A stretch of DNA of 64,000 nt from Mytilus edulis. Its lineage: Eukaryota > Mollusca > Bivalvia > Mytilida > Mytilidae. Below are positions 1-11,902 of this stretch, one piece after another. A program made the position numbers and the translations under genes. The notes below the pieces were generated by a model, which had not been told where the DNA came from, searched no databases, and saw nothing but the letters and a program-made list of their open reading frames with translations. Position 1 is the first letter of the stretch; each line of letters starts with the position of its first letter. The DNA lies in assembly GCF_963676685.1 (NCBI RefSeq), contig NC_092346.1, positions 91,918,255-91,982,254 of the forward strand, written 5' to 3'.

Positions 1-155
1 CTTATATCTATCTAAAATTCGAATACACATCTACATAAGATCTCAGAACACAGTAGGTTCCTATGCTGTCAAAAATCCTAAGTCGTATACTTTGAGTATA
101 GAGTGTGTAATCGCATATGATGTTACATTACATTTAAATTGATAGATATATTTAC

Positions 156-1134
156 CTGTTGATATAACTCATCTGTATTTCGATTTGACAATTCGTAGCT
201 TCCAAAGTCATCATTCTCGTCGAACATATATGGTGTATCATTCACATCTTCGTAAACATAAACAACCTTAAATAAAAAAATATCATTCACGTTGAAAATA
301 CTGTAAATTCAGAAATTATTGCGTGCATTTATCATTGCGATTTTTTCATTTTAGACTCAAATGCGATTTTTTTTAATGTTTACGATTTTAAGAAAAATCC
401 TGTTTAATTCGTATAAAGTATTTCAAAATGCGAGTTTAAAATATTGCGTTTACAACTCTGTCGCATTTTTCGCAATAATAAAAACCTCTCATTATTTTCT
501 GAATTTACAGTACATATTTGTGTTATCAAACCCACGCCAGATAAACCATCAGATCTCTACAAAATCATACAATGATCATAATTTCAGTTGTGCTTTTCTG
601 ATCAAATACAACAACATATTTATGCAAGGAAAGTACTTAGTCCTTTCATTTCTATAAACCTTTGGCTTTGTTTAGTGATATTGGTGATTGTAATGTGTAA
701 AGCATTACGTGCATTGTATGTCAATTAATATACCATGCCATAATGACTTGTAACGTACGTAAAAAAGCTCGTAGTGACATTAAAACAAAAACTTTTTTTT
801 ATTTAACTATCTTTCCAAATTTGATCTCCAGGAGTGTCAACATGTAAATACATATATTTTATCGCGAACAGAAAAGATGGTTATGAAGATTACATTGAGA
901 CTCGCACTCTACATTTAATTTTTTTTAACCTACTTCAAATAATATATATGGAATATAAATACTGTCTGTTAAGAAAATGATTGTTTTTTATAATACCAAG
1001 GACTGCTGATAATGCATGGGACAGTCCATGAATCTTATCATGCAATACTCGAAACTTACCTCATATGGAAAACTTCTTACACTGTAAAACAATATAACCA
1101 TTACCATAAGTTGAAGAAGATTCGTTGTGTCCAT
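156..1134 (-). CDS. Secreted prepropeptide gene A (partial, exons 1-2 of 3)
   Basis: Exon 1 is 1060-1134: 25 codons from ATG, giving a hydrophobic signal peptide that begins MDTTNLLQLMVMVILF and ends FPYE. It ends at a GTAAGT donor. Exon 2 is 156-266: 37 codons, starting VVYVYEDVND after a TTTAAG acceptor, ending ELYQQ before GTAAAT. The reading frame crosses the 793-bp intron in phase 0. Exon 2 is strongly acidic (many D/E), like a propeptide spacer. The final exon should lie beyond position 1, so the C-terminal peptide is unseen. Exon lengths (75 and 111 bp) are identical to gene B, which supports paralogy although the residues have diverged. The family is not recognised. The start is chosen because it is the only ATG giving a signal peptide in frame with the donor. 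Splicing is inferred by eye. Confidence 0.68.
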
Positions 1135-1284
1135 TATTATGTTCAAGGCAACCTTTCACCACTAAACAGTATTCGTCATTTAGATCTCACAGTTCAAAAT
1201 CAGTTCACTACAATATCTGATATCTTGATTGAACAAACTAACAAAGTGTAATATTTACAATCACCACTGGAACAAAATGACACC

Positions 1285-1292
1285 GTTTTATA
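1285..1292 (-). promoter_or_regulatory. TATA box upstream of gene A
   Basis: Minus-strand TATAAAAC lies about 150 bp upstream of the gene A start codon. No strong initiator is visible at the expected distance, so the transcription start is uncertain. Confidence 0.4.
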
Positions 1293-1299
1293 CCGTAGG

Positions 1300-2186
1300 T
1301 CTTATCTATGGCAATTCCTTAATTGTAATTTTAATCAGAAAGTTTGCTTTGAATTAAATATTTATGTGAGCCTCTGGTCAAAGTGACTTCTAGCAAAATT
1401 TCGTTTAGCTTTCCTTAATGATGCGTAGCCAATCTATGACACAATCTGATAATTATTCAAGAGGAAAGGCACCTTAGACTTGTACTCGAAATTTTTGAAA
1501 ATTAAACAAATTACATTTCTATATTGTCTGCTGTATAGATTAAAACTACATTTAGCAATTATGTTTTATCCTCAATATTGGATTTGTTTCTGTATGAAAA
1601 ATATTTCTGACATGAAATTTGAATAAGACTGCGTTGCCATGTAAAGTCTGCCTGAAGGAGGCTCATGGGTACAAAATTTTTTTTTTCTTTATAAATTTTA
1701 TTCATTTCACTAATAATTGTTACTTTAATATGATACAAAAATCAACCAAAAATATCGATTCGTTTTGGCTCCAGATAACTTATAAAATGTTTACATCATT
1801 GACAAAGCTCCAAAGTATCTCCCTTTTGTGGCATGTATGCATTTAAATTGAAATATCGTTTTTTGCTCATCGGTGACCTATATTTTTTATTATTATTTTC
1901 AAATGAGCTGTACTTTAACTGAACAATTGTAAAGTTTAGGCGATTTCTGTAATTTATTTCGATTTTACCTATATTTCTCCTATTAGCTTAACAGGAAAAA
2001 TGCACTTTTACAAAAATGCATGCTTTTTTTGAAGGCAGAGTGTGAGATTTAATGAACGGTGATTTCATTTTTTTAAATTTTATTTTCCTATTAAAAAAAA
2101 CCTGATTTATACCAGCGAGCTCCTTGAAACGCCAACGCAAGATATATTCCAGTCTTACAATATAACGGAGTTAATACATAAACAGC
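1300..2186. other. Intergenic DNA, nothing recognised
   Basis: AT-rich sequence with homopolymer A and T runs. I see no exon with splice borders and no recognisable repeat family. Confidence 0.4.
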
Positions 2187-2420
2187 CTGGGCCGTGTATA
2201 TCTGCGTCCATTCGTTTTCCGTTTTAAAATATCAAAAACAAAAAACAAAAAACGAAAGTGTTTTCATGTGAAATCAAAAACGAAAAATGAAAACACTTTC
2301 GTTTTTCGTTTTGGTTTTTAAGAAATCAAAAACGAAAAATGAAAACACTTTCGTTTTTTGTTTTTTGTTTTTGATAATTAAAAACGGAAAACAAATGGAC
2401 GCAGATATACACGGACCCAG
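2187..2420. mobile_element. Fold-back (MITE-like) element with about 38-bp terminal inverted repeats
   Basis: The left end, CTGGGCCGTGTATATCTGCG at 2187, is the near-perfect reverse complement of the right end at 2383-2420 (one inserted base, one or two mismatches), continuing through a GTCCATT..TTTTCCGTTTT segment. The interior is built from alternating inverted copies of an AACGAAAGTGTTTTCA-type block, so the 234 bp can fold into nested hairpins. There is no coding capacity. A target-site duplication is not clear. Confidence 0.7.
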
Positions 2421-3343
2421 CATGACGGGTTTCAAATGTTGAGCATATCTGCTTATCCTTCCGAAGCACATGAGATCACACCCTGTTTTTGGTTTATCGC
2501 TGACTCCAGTTCATTGAAGTTACATGCAAACTAAAGCATAACGGATCATTTCCTTAATCATTTTTTCTCGTGGCAATGATTTTTTGTATATTTCTATCAT
2601 AAAAAATATCAACTCTACATTTAAAGGCTGTAGACCAAACACAAAGCTATTCGCCTCCATAAAAGCCATATATTTGACGAACATTTTCCTTATACTACGA
2701 GTGTTGTAAAAACTATAGTTATACAGAAAGTGGTTCCACAGCGGATTTAAAAATAGCTACACGCTATTAGTCAACATTATCGATGGTGTCAAACAAACAA
2801 GCCTCAATATTTTTGATACATATTACTCGAAATTGAAAAAAAAAAATAAAGGCAGTAGTATATAATTCCAATGGTAAAACATAATGTGTTATTTTATAAT
2901 GATAATGTCATACAAACCGTCGTCTCAAAATATTGTGACTTACAAATAATGATAAAATGAATGTGCAAAATTTTGCAGTATCCTTACTTATCGAAAAAAC
3001 TAGAAAAAAGTTTTCAGATTAAGAAAACAACTGGATTAGAAATTTTTGTTACCTATCAGAGAAAATTATTTGATTCATTAGTACAAATGTAAGTTGAAAC
3101 TTGCTATTTTGCAGTTTGCAGAGAGGTTTGGGGTATTTTTTTACGGAAGCGTATTAGGGTCATTCATTTTTTATTTTTTTTCAAATTGTCGACGCAAAAC
3201 TTGGAATTTCCAAACAATATTGGTTGGAATTGTCAACTTTAATCTTGGAACTTTCAACATCTTGGAACTATCATCTTAATCTTTGACTTATCATCTTTAA
3301 TCTTGGAATAATCAAGAAATATCAATTTTCATCTTTGAATTAT

Positions 3344-3468
3344 GAACTTTAATCTTTGAATTATGAACTTTAATCTTTGAATTATGAACTTTAATCTTTG
3401 AATTATGAACTTTAATCTTTGAATTATGAACTTTAATCTTGGAAATGATATATATATATATATATATA
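3344..3468. repeat. 21-bp minisatellite followed by (TA)n
   Basis: Five near-identical copies of a 21-bp unit (AACTTTAATCTTTGAATTATG plus variants) start at 3344, 3365, 3386, 3407 and 3428. More diverged related units extend upstream to about 3230. A TA dinucleotide run follows at 3447-3468. Confidence 0.85.
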
Positions 3469-3724
3469 ACACATTTAATTTGTTAATGACATATTATATT
3501 GATATGCATTGATCTTTCAACATTTTACATCAATTTCTGTTATGTTCTACATATCTTATATATATTATGCTAATGGAAGTCTACTAGCACTTTAACTAAA
3601 AAAGTCTTATTTTACGGTAATCTGAATTGCAAATATAAAAAATGTCTACGGATTACAGTGTTACCTTTGTGGATACGACGGTGAAACGAAAGGAATACCA
3701 ATCAAGTAATTAAACATGTTGTTA

Positions 3725-4365
3725 CTCTGTTGAACGCATCTATCCCATCGAACTAGAAATACAACAGATACAGTTAAGTCTGTCTCGGTTTAAAACAAAA
3801 GTTTACGACGGAAGTGATGATTTCAGTTTCCAAATTGTGAACTTTCCACTTCTATCTAACAACATTCCATTAGAGAGTATAAATGTCTCAATTGATACGA
3901 TGTTCCCGGGCTTGTATTTCTCATCTTTATTTCCTTGATAGAGGGAAGCTACTCACAGGGAAGCTATTAGACCAAGAAATTCAAATGGTGGAGTTTAAGT
4001 CATCCCTTCGTAAATGTTACGGGCGCCATCACGATTTGGTTGACCGTTACGGAATATTTACTTCACAGATTATATCGGGTATGCTGCTTATGTCGTGACT
4101 ACAATCTCGTTCCCTTTTCACAAGTGTGACCTTCCGAATTAGACTATTTACTGGGTTTGTAATAACATGAGCAACACGACAAAAGGATCTGATTACCATA
4201 ACGGAGCACATGAGATCATTCAAAGTTTTCTATGCTGTGCCGTGTGTACTATTATTAGTCTGTTTGTCTTTTTTCATTTTCACCCTTAGCGCTATCAGTT
4301 TATTTTCGATCTATGAGTTTGACTGTGCCCCTGGTATCCTTCGTCCCACTTTTGTATCAATGGCT
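3725..4365 (+). mobile_element. 5'-truncated Penelope-like retroelement copy, decayed
   Basis: Broken plus-strand frames match the C-terminal part of the same reverse transcriptase family found at 10500-11895. Shared motifs include NASIP, SQLIRCSRAC, FLDRGKLLTGKLLDQ and LKSSLRK-like SSLRKCYGRHHDLVDRYGI. Stops and frameshifts separate them. From about 4125 to 4365 the family's 3' untranslated tail follows, ending at the usual GGTATC(C/T)TTCGTCCC-type 3' end. The RT active-site region is absent. Confidence 0.7.
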
Positions 4366-4369
4366 AATT

Positions 4370-4872
4370 ATGGTATTTGAAAATAAGGGATTTTATTTTA
4401 ACAACATGAAATAAATAAATTAATAGAAGTCGACAACTTCCGTAGTTTTTGATAATTCAGAAGACAATTCCATTTTTTTTTAACAATCACATATGAAGTT
4501 CATAAAAGAAATTTGAGTTGTTTTTTGCAAAGCAATGCGTACTGCTTGTAAAGGCTACCATTTTGGTAAAAAAATAATTTTCTAGTATAAAATCTTTTGA
4601 ACATATTTTAAGGTCTGAAAACACCCTAATATCCAAAATGTATCTTTTTAAAATAATCTAGAATTTATAAACCTAGCTGGTAGAAAATGTTTTTAAGACA
4701 ATATCTACACAACGAGTGATGAATTAGTGCACGCATAATCATTAACAATATACATTTCATCCAAATTTACAAATTTATCAAATATTCCATAATTCAAATT
4801 CTTTTGTTGATGTTCTATGGAACACATAACAAAAGTTATATCTCTATGCAAAAAAAGACTTAGTGCACACAG
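4370..4872. other. AT-rich intergenic DNA, nothing recognised
   Basis: No exon, RNA or repeat could be supported by eye in this stretch. Confidence 0.4.
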
Positions 4873-5200
4873 TATTATTCGAGCGTCACTGATGAGTCTT
4901 GTGTATAAAAAACGTCTGTCTGTCGTTAAACAAAATTTAAATCCTTCTATCTATGATTGGTTTATTTACAACCACGAGGTCGATACAACTGCTGGTGGAG
5001 TTTTTTTTATTCCCCGAGGGTATCACCAGACCAGCAACCAGCACTTCGTTGTTGACACGAAGTATCATTGATATGGTCATAAAAATTAATTCACTGTTTA
5101 CAACACTTTGAATTTTTGAAATACTAAGGCTTTTCTACCTCAGGAATAGATAACCTTAGCTGTTTTTGGCAAAAACTTTTCATATGGCAAAATCAAAGGT
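4873..5200 (+). mobile_element. Retrozyme-type ribozyme repeat, degenerate single unit (subfamily B)
   Basis: The copy begins at GAGCGTCACTGATGAGTC (4881), with the hammerhead strand and CUGAUGA core present. The stem II 3' strand and GAAA have decayed (TATAAAAAACG). Downstream are the family's conserved parts: a GGTCGAT..CTGCTGGTGGAG block, a CCCCGAGGGTATCACCAG block, then the CTAAGGCTTTTCTACC and TTAGCTGTTTTTGGCA segments. The ribozyme is predicted dead. Confidence 0.7.
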
Positions 5201-5639
5201 ACTATATTCATATGATTTGCACCACGTCACTTTGGTCCTTTTGAATACATTACTCCCCATAGTTACGGATTGAAAATATAAATTAAATCAGCCCTTTCCC
5301 GTCATGGATCTTAAAATAATGTGTCTTTCAAAATTGTTGTGGAATTCTAAGGGAAGTTGTTTTAAATTTGACTTTTTACGAAATGGGAAGGTGAAAATCA
5401 TCATGTTTTTAAAAGAATTTTGTCGCAAACTTAAGAAAGTAGGTAATTTAAACTTATCTAAGATTCAACCTTCAATGTGCTTCCGTATATGCGGACAATA
5501 TCTTCGTGTATCTTTATTTCTGTTTTAAATCTTACTATATTTAACAATTTTTCGTTATTTGATATAGCAATTATACTACGGTTAAGCTTCCGATTTTCAA
5601 ACTAAAAAGGCCGAAAGTTTTCAAAAAAGACAATGTTCA

Positions 5640-6075
5640 TTTATTAACACGGAGAGAACTTTGAAAACATGTACAATTCACCTATCCTTGATAAATTGTT
5701 GATTAGACATAGGAAATGGCATATTGGGCATACATAATCCTATTGTTATGGCTTTCGTCATGATAAGGCAAAATGGTCAAATTCTTCATGCTCGCCTAAG
5801 AACGGATTCAAGTTCATTGAATTCTCACCTTTTCGTTCGCAATTTAGTAGACTCTCAAAATTGTCGTTGTGGTGATGTAGAAACAAATACTCACTTCCTG
5901 TTATCCTGTCTCATATACACTAATTAAAGACATGAACTATAAGATTGTATTTCAGTTCTTCCTGTCCAAGCAAACACAAAAACTTTGATTATTGGATCAA
6001 CGGTACTCTCAGATGAGCAAAATAGTATTTTATTTAGTTTGGTGCAAAAATATATTATTAAAAGTAAACGTTATA
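5640..6075 (+). mobile_element. 3' end of a non-LTR retrotransposon ORF2, decayed
   Basis: Frames at 5724-5927 read LHARLRTDSSSLNSHLF, then VDSQNCRCGDVETNTHFLLSC. That is the Cys/His tail (C-x-C..H....C) typical of the C-terminus of many animal LINE-type reverse transcriptases. After one break the frame continues with TLIIGSTVLSDEQNSILF and VQKYIIKSK-like residues, also typical of the very end of such ORFs. No RT palm domain remains. Upstream 5280-5640 may be more of the same element but I cannot support it. Confidence 0.6.
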
Positions 6076-6307
6076 AACCTTGATGTTAATGCTTCATCAC
6101 TCTATAGGAACCCAAGCATTTCACACTTTTATATATACATTACAATAAATCATGTTTATTTATTATTATTTTTCTCATTAATTTTTTTTCTTCTTCTTTT
6201 CACCTTTTTCATATTCATATATTTATTACAGAGCATGCCAGTATTTATATTTATGTATTGTTCAATATGTGCATTATTTTTGTAAAAGGAGACAGATTTG
6301 TAAAAGC

Positions 6308-6891
6308 AAAGGAGTAGGTCCGGTAAGGACCGATTTTGGCCTCAAATTTCAGGTTCATCTGACGAAAGATTTTGACCACTTTTTAAACACTTAAGTGTCT
6401 ATTTTATTTGAATTAATTAGTTTATGTGAAAGATTTTAACAGATTTAGTCATTAAAACGATCCGATTCAAGCTCAAATACGAAAAAATCTACCTAATATG
6501 CCGGAAAATGTCACTTTTCAGATGGTTTTTAGTAAAAACGAAAGTGGCCGCATCCGTGTTCATCCTCAACCTTTATATATGTTATGTATTATCATAAAAT
6601 ACAACTTACATTTCAATATTAAGGATGAACACGAATGCGGCCACTTTCGTTTTACACGAAAACCGTCTAAAATTTAACTAAAATGCTAGAAGTATGAGGA
6701 TTTCAGTAATTTAAAATGACTTAATGGTGCTAGTACCGGATATATGTGCATTGTATTGTCAAAAACAGCCCATATTTATGTAGCAGAAGCATTCTACTGT
6801 CCAATAAATAACTAAAGGTTTACATTTTAACAATTTTGTAAAACTGCTATATTTTGGGGACAAAAAGGAGTCTTACTCAACCTACTCCTTT
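6308..6891. mobile_element. 584-bp inverted-repeat element, copy 1
   Basis: The ends are AAAGGAGTAGGT (6308) and ACCTACTCCTTT (6880-6891), perfect 12-bp inverted repeats continuing into partly matched GTAAGGAC/GTCTTAC. A second copy of nearly the same length (583 bp) at 39998-40580 confirms both ends. Inside, CGAAAGTGGCCGCATCCGTG at about 6539 pairs with its inverted copy at about 6620-6650 to make a roughly 30-bp stem. No coding capacity. Confidence 0.8.
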
Positions 6892-7029
6892 CTTTTTCTT
6901 GTTTCTGAATCCTTAATATTATTTCAATTGTATAATATCGTTTAATGTTGATTTTGTTGATTTATCTAAATACATATTGTTTAAATTAAGGCAAAATGGC
7001 CACTATGCAAATTAGAAAGGTACAACATA

Positions 7030-7505
7030 TTTTGCCATATTTTGGAAATATTTGGTCCTCCATGCTCATCAAATTCATACTTAACTTGGACTATTTATCT
7101 TTTTCCTATTGGAACGCCACTGACGAAACGCGCGTCTGCCGTTAATACAAAATGTCAATAGCGGTATCTATGATGAGTTTATTTACAACTACAGGGTCGA
7201 CTTCACTGCTGGTGGAGTCTTTATTACCCGAGTGTATCACCAGTTATAATTATGTCTTAACTGTTTACAACATTTTGACTTTTTGAAATACTATGGCTTT
7301 TCTACTTCAGGAATAGATTACTTTAAGCAGTAGTTGGCAACATGTTTTGGAATTTTTGGTCTTTTATGCTCTTCGACTTCGTACTTGTTTTGGCCTATTA
7401 AACGTTTTTTTTCATATGAGCGTCACTTATGAGACTTTGGTAGACAAGACGCGCACCTGGCGTAAATACCAGATTCCAATCCCGCTATCTATTATGAGTT
7501 AATTT
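7030..7505 (+). mobile_element. Retrozyme-type repeat with two degenerate ribozyme sites
   Basis: Just over one unit of the roughly 350-bp ribozyme repeat. The first site (7111-7140) has lost CUGAUGA and stem II: GCCACTGACGAAACGCGCGT, a deletion fusing the flanks. The second (7418-7473) has CTTATGA instead of CTGATGA and AAGA instead of GAAA. Both are predicted inactive. A GGTCGA..CTGCTGGTGGAG block lies between them. The copy ends near ATTATGAGTTAATT, close to the family 3' end. Confidence 0.65.
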
Positions 7506-9050
7506 GCTATTATAGAAAAAGGGCGACATTCCAGTTTACTAACCAATAAACAAGTTTGTAATGTATGTAAAGATGAAAATAACTTTTTACTGAATTGTGT
7601 AAATCATTTTAACTATTGAATAAACTTTAAAACTATAAAATCAAGTATACTTCTTACAAGTTATAGTGAGAATCATGTAAATATGAAATATTGGATTAAT
7701 AGTAGCGATTCTTAAGAAGTCCTGAAAGTGACCAATTCTTATAAACGTAAATGTCTGGATTACAGATATCAGATTTTATCCAAGACTTCTCAATCATAAA
7801 TAAATACATCTGGAGGTTGTATATGGATGTGTTTGTTTAAATTCTTATTTTTGTTAAAGTCTAGTAAATAAAATGAAGAGGTTGCCATGAGTGACACGTT
7901 GGATGAAATAACTAAAGTAAGACATATTTTTCATGGACATAGGGTTTTATTCTTCTTTTATATTGGTTCGCCGATTTTAATGGAGTTCCTAAAATACATT
8001 CACAGTTTCCCTTTAAGACTCCTAAAATACAATTTGTTTTTAAAGATATCTTATGTTATAGTTACAATCAATGATACGTGTGATAACTGAAACACATTTA
8101 GTCTTTAGAATGTAAGACTTGTGTAAGTATTGGCACCGTAGTTTTCGATGTTACCTTTTTGAATGATAGATGTATTACACAATCAATAAGGCACCAATGG
8201 CAGAAGATGATACTTTGTAAATATCAAAAAGTGATATTTAGGACGTATTTTTGTTTACATGTAAAGATAAATAGATTAATATAAATCAACACATACAGAC
8301 AACTTAAAAAATGAATCAACATAATCGACAAGCATCGGCAGTTGTCAAGTATTACAACTTATTCATAACTCAAAAAAGGCATAGTTCAAATCATTCCTTA
8401 ATCTATTATTAAAGAAAGTTGGCAACTTTGCTACTGACACCATAACTTCTTGATGATTTTCACAGATATAACTATGCTTGTTGCGTAATTTGAAACTCAT
8501 TCTAAATTTTAAGCAGAAAAAGTTTAATTAAGGAATGACTGTACTATTTTTTTCTGTCTATGACGAAATAACATAAAAAAAATTGATGCACACTGAATAA
8601 CGCGCGTAGCGACAAGACAGAAAAATATTACAGTCATTTCTTATAAAATTTAATTCTGAATTCCATTTAAAACCATAAAAAAACGTTGATGACGTCAGGG
8701 TCACATGACTAAATTATGTCTATGAGCTCATAACAAAACAACGTCAGCCGATCAGAAGACGCGTTACATTCAAAATTAAATTATATACAAATATCCTTGA
8801 TTGTTTACTTGCTGCACTATTCGTTTATTTGAATATCATTTCAAAATAAAATAAAATAGTACGTTTCTGATTTGATTTTCTAGAAACGTGATTCCTGTTA
8901 TAAGATTTATTGTTGAAAGGTATTGCTCATAAGTAAAACAATCAACAAATGCCATCAGTGACTCAATCTTCGTTGTTAAAATAAAACATGAAAAAATACT
9001 TGAAATGCATTCGCTATGACTCATATAAAATAAAAAAAAAAATAACAACA
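7506..9050. other. Intergenic DNA, weak retroelement scraps only
   Basis: Around 7560-7720 there is a faint LINE-tail-like frame (CNVCKDENNFLLNCVN), too decayed to call. The rest is AT-rich with no supported gene or repeat. Confidence 0.3.
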
Positions 9051-9055
9051 ATAAC

Positions 9056-9133
9056 CTGGCTGTTTGAGCAAGCGGATAAGTACTGACAATTCTGTCAACT
9101 TTCAGCACGATTAAACCTTCCCCGGTGGGATTT
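9056..9133 (-). other. Possible isolated internal exon (speculative)
   Basis: A pyrimidine-rich tract and GCAG acceptor precede a less AT-rich 78-bp open segment reading NPTGEGLIVLKVDRIVST and PLAQTA in one frame. It then meets CCAG|GTTATT. No matching neighbouring exon was found and the donor is weak. It may be chance. Confidence 0.2.
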
Positions 9134-9139
9134 CTGCAA

Positions 9140-10195
9140 TCAGTAAAAAAAAAGTATAGCCGTTGGAAAAAGATTTGTCAAGTGTCACGAACACTTTTAA
9201 TCAGACTTGAAACGGGCAAAAACATAAAAATACTCTATTGCAGAGATAAATATATTTGCAAATTTAAAAATACATTGATATGATATGATTTTAAAAATAA
9301 AATTGTTCTTTTCGACATTTAAAATGAATATTATTCTAAACGTTTTAAAACGGCCTTGATTATCGATACTTTGTTAATTGTTTTTTCTTCTTCTTGCTTG
9401 CATTTGTACGGACTTTTATTCTCACAATTTGTCCTTTCCCAGGTTATGTGCCAGTTAAGCCGTTCACAAAAATGTACCCGCCGTATTCCTCATATGCATA
9501 TTGAAAGCCAGTAACCCGTAATATAGTAGTATTAGTATATATTCCCCCATTGGTGTTATCGTTTTAATAAATATCGTCACATGTTGTCTTTTATTATTTT
9601 ATACTTTACGATACGGCATAGGTCTATTGTTCAAGACACTTATAAAATATTTCATCGTTTTTATTTGGGAAAAAAGACATTCTAAAACTAGATAGTGATA
9701 TCTTCTTTAGAACATGCGTATTTTCCGATTCCTAGAATCTTTTGAGAATCATATTTTTCAATAGTGTATTGCTCATTAGAATCAGATGATTCTTGTGTAG
9801 GCAAACGAGTGTCAGGCGTACTAAATGATAAGCTTGGTATCTTATATGAGTCTGTTTTAATAAAGGTTTTTCATGTTTGAAATAATTCATGGCGGCTTTA
9901 GATTTGTTGGAAATTTACACATAGAATGGGCCGTGAAATTCGAATTTTATCCGAAGTGTTAATGTTGAAATTCAAATGATACCAATCAAAATAAACAAAG
10001 GGCTTTAATGTTAATATGCCTGTCTTAAATCAGAATATTGTCATTTTTATAGTCAAAATAAGTTAAACATTTCTGAAAAAATAACCAAAGTTACAACACT
10101 TGCAACATTTCTTTTGGCAGTCCGTAAATTCTACTTTTATCCAACATTTCCTCAATTTCAAGTAGCATTCAAAATTTTATATCACATGAATTGCT
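9140..10195. other. Intergenic DNA, nothing recognised
   Basis: No splice-bounded exon, RNA gene or known repeat family is visible on either strand. Confidence 0.4.
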
Positions 10196-10207
10196 TATTT
10201 ATTCTCG

Positions 10208-10385
10208 TCCTAAATATGAATGAAATATTTGAAGTCATCTCCATCACGAGTAGATTGATCGTAATAAAATATTTGTTTCACAAATAACGACGGATATGTT
10301 CTAATTTTTAGATTAACCACAATCACACCCACTTCTCCTGCGATGTGAACTTCCGAATAAAAATTATCAAATGATTTGTATTGAC
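10208..10385 (-). pseudogene. Unidentified 3'-terminal coding remnant
   Basis: An open minus-strand frame reads CQYKSFDNFYSEVHIAGEVG, then VNLKIRTYPSLF, and ends DGDDFKYFIHI before a stop. GAATAAATAAG, a possible poly(A) signal, follows a few bases later. Its upstream side runs straight into a Penelope-like 3' tail in the opposite orientation, so any gene would be cut there. The protein family is not recognised. Confidence 0.25.
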
Positions 10386-10389
10386 ATGA

Positions 10390-10500
10390 TCTTGATACGA
10401 TGGCTGCCACATGTAGAGCAGGATCAGCTCACCCTTACGGAAAACCCGAGATCTAGCCCGGTTTCGATAAGGGTTCGTTTTGTTCAGTTTTTAGTTTTCT
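10390..10500 (+). mobile_element. Plus-strand Penelope-like 3' tail fragment facing an inverted copy
   Basis: TGCCACATGTAGAGCAGGAT and the following GATCTAGCCC..TTAGTTTTCT match the plus-sense tail of the element. They stop abruptly at 10500, where the minus-sense copy's 3' end (AAGAGAGGGACGAAAGATAC) starts. Two tails therefore meet head to head. Confidence 0.6.
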
Positions 10501-11895
10501 CAAAGAGAGGGACGAAAGATACCAAAGGGACAGTTAAACCTCATCAATCGAAAATAAACTGACAACGTCATGGCTAAAAATGAAAAAGACAAACAGACAA
10601 ACAATAGTACACATGACACAACATGGAAAACTAAAGAATAAACAACACGAACCCCATCAAAAACTAGAGGTGATCTCAGGAAGGGTAAGCAGATCTCGCT
10701 CCACATGTGGCACCCGTCGTGTTGCTTATGTGATAACAAATCCGGTAAATAGTCTTATTCGGTAGGTCACATTTATGAAGGGAAGGGGATTGTAGATATT
10801 GGAAAGTTCACAATTGGAAAGCTGCAATCATCTCTCGTGTCGTAAAGTTTTGTTTTCAACCGACCCTCATTGTCAATTTCTAGATGTAAGTCAAGATATG
10901 AGGACGACTTAACTGTATCTGTAGTATCCTTTATCTCTAGTTCGATGGGATAGATGCGTCCCACATAGTCACCAAATTTTGAATTATGTAGTGAAAGAAC
11001 ATCACCTGTATAGCTGAAAGTAGAGTTAAAGGATATCGCTAAGTTCCTATCTTTCTTCCTAAGAAGTTCCTGCATGAAGGCAGCCTCAGAATAATAAAGA
11101 AACAAGTAGAAGAGCACAATTTGTTCCCATTGGAATACCTATAGTCTGTTGAAAAACACGTCCTTCGAACGTAACAAATATGTTGTCAATCAAGAAATCA
11201 AGCATCTTGATAATATCAGTTTCAGAGAATTTTTTGTTTGAATCAGAGTGATCCTTTACAAAGTAGGATTTATCCCTCCCTAAGCCAAGATACTTGTATC
11301 TACGTTGGCCATTCTTTTTTATGAAGCAAAGCAATACCAACTCTTTCAATTTGTCTTTTAGTTTTGAATGTGGAATACTTGTGTAAAGAGTAGAAAAGTC
11401 AAATGTGTTAATACTGTTACAAGATGAAAGAGAGTTAGATTGTATGTACTCTAAAAGATCTTTGGAATTTTAAAATATCCACATATGATTCACGCCACCT
11501 CTAGACTAGGCAGTTTCACAATAACTTTGAAGCCCGGCTTTGATTGCTGATAAAATAGATGTTAATAATTTAGAAAGAGGTTTCGTGTAGCACTTGGAAG
11601 ACTCAGCAACATACCGTTGTTTGTAAGGACACTTATGTAGTTTATGTATCTAATACAGCGATGGAAGATCCAGTTCTTCATCTTTGGTTGAATTCCAAAA
11701 GGAACATAGAACAGACCTATGATTATCCAGGATTTCCTCTTTGGTAAGTGTCGTGAGGGTATATGTTGAGTTTCCAAGTGAATTGTCAATACCTAATTCG
11801 TTTATCAAGCATTCAATGTTATGAGTTTTACAAACAAAAACGATGTTGATTGGGGCTTTATCTGCGGGGAAAACAACATATTTGTTATGGAGGTA
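10500..11895 (-). mobile_element. Penelope-like retroelement, RT domain plus 3' tail, decayed
   Basis: This is the longest copy of the RT family in the window. Reading 11890 to 10770 on the minus strand, broken frames give an N-terminal PADKAP.NIVFVCK block, the ILSAIKAGLQSYCETAYSRG block, FSTLYTSIPHSKLKDKLKEL, and the RT motif TIGIPMGTNCA. Next comes a palm region in which the catalytic Y-I-D-D position reads Y-T-G-D (mutated). The frame ends with YLDLHLEIDNEGRLKTKLYD. The arrangement resembles Penelope-like elements. No GIY-YIG endonuclease is visible downstream. From 10770 to 10500 the 3' untranslated tail follows, with ACATGTGG..GCAGATC and a GGTATCTTTCGTCCCTCTTT end. Several stops and frameshifts make it inactive. 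Confidence 0.72.
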
Positions 11896-11902
11896 GGATA
11901 AG

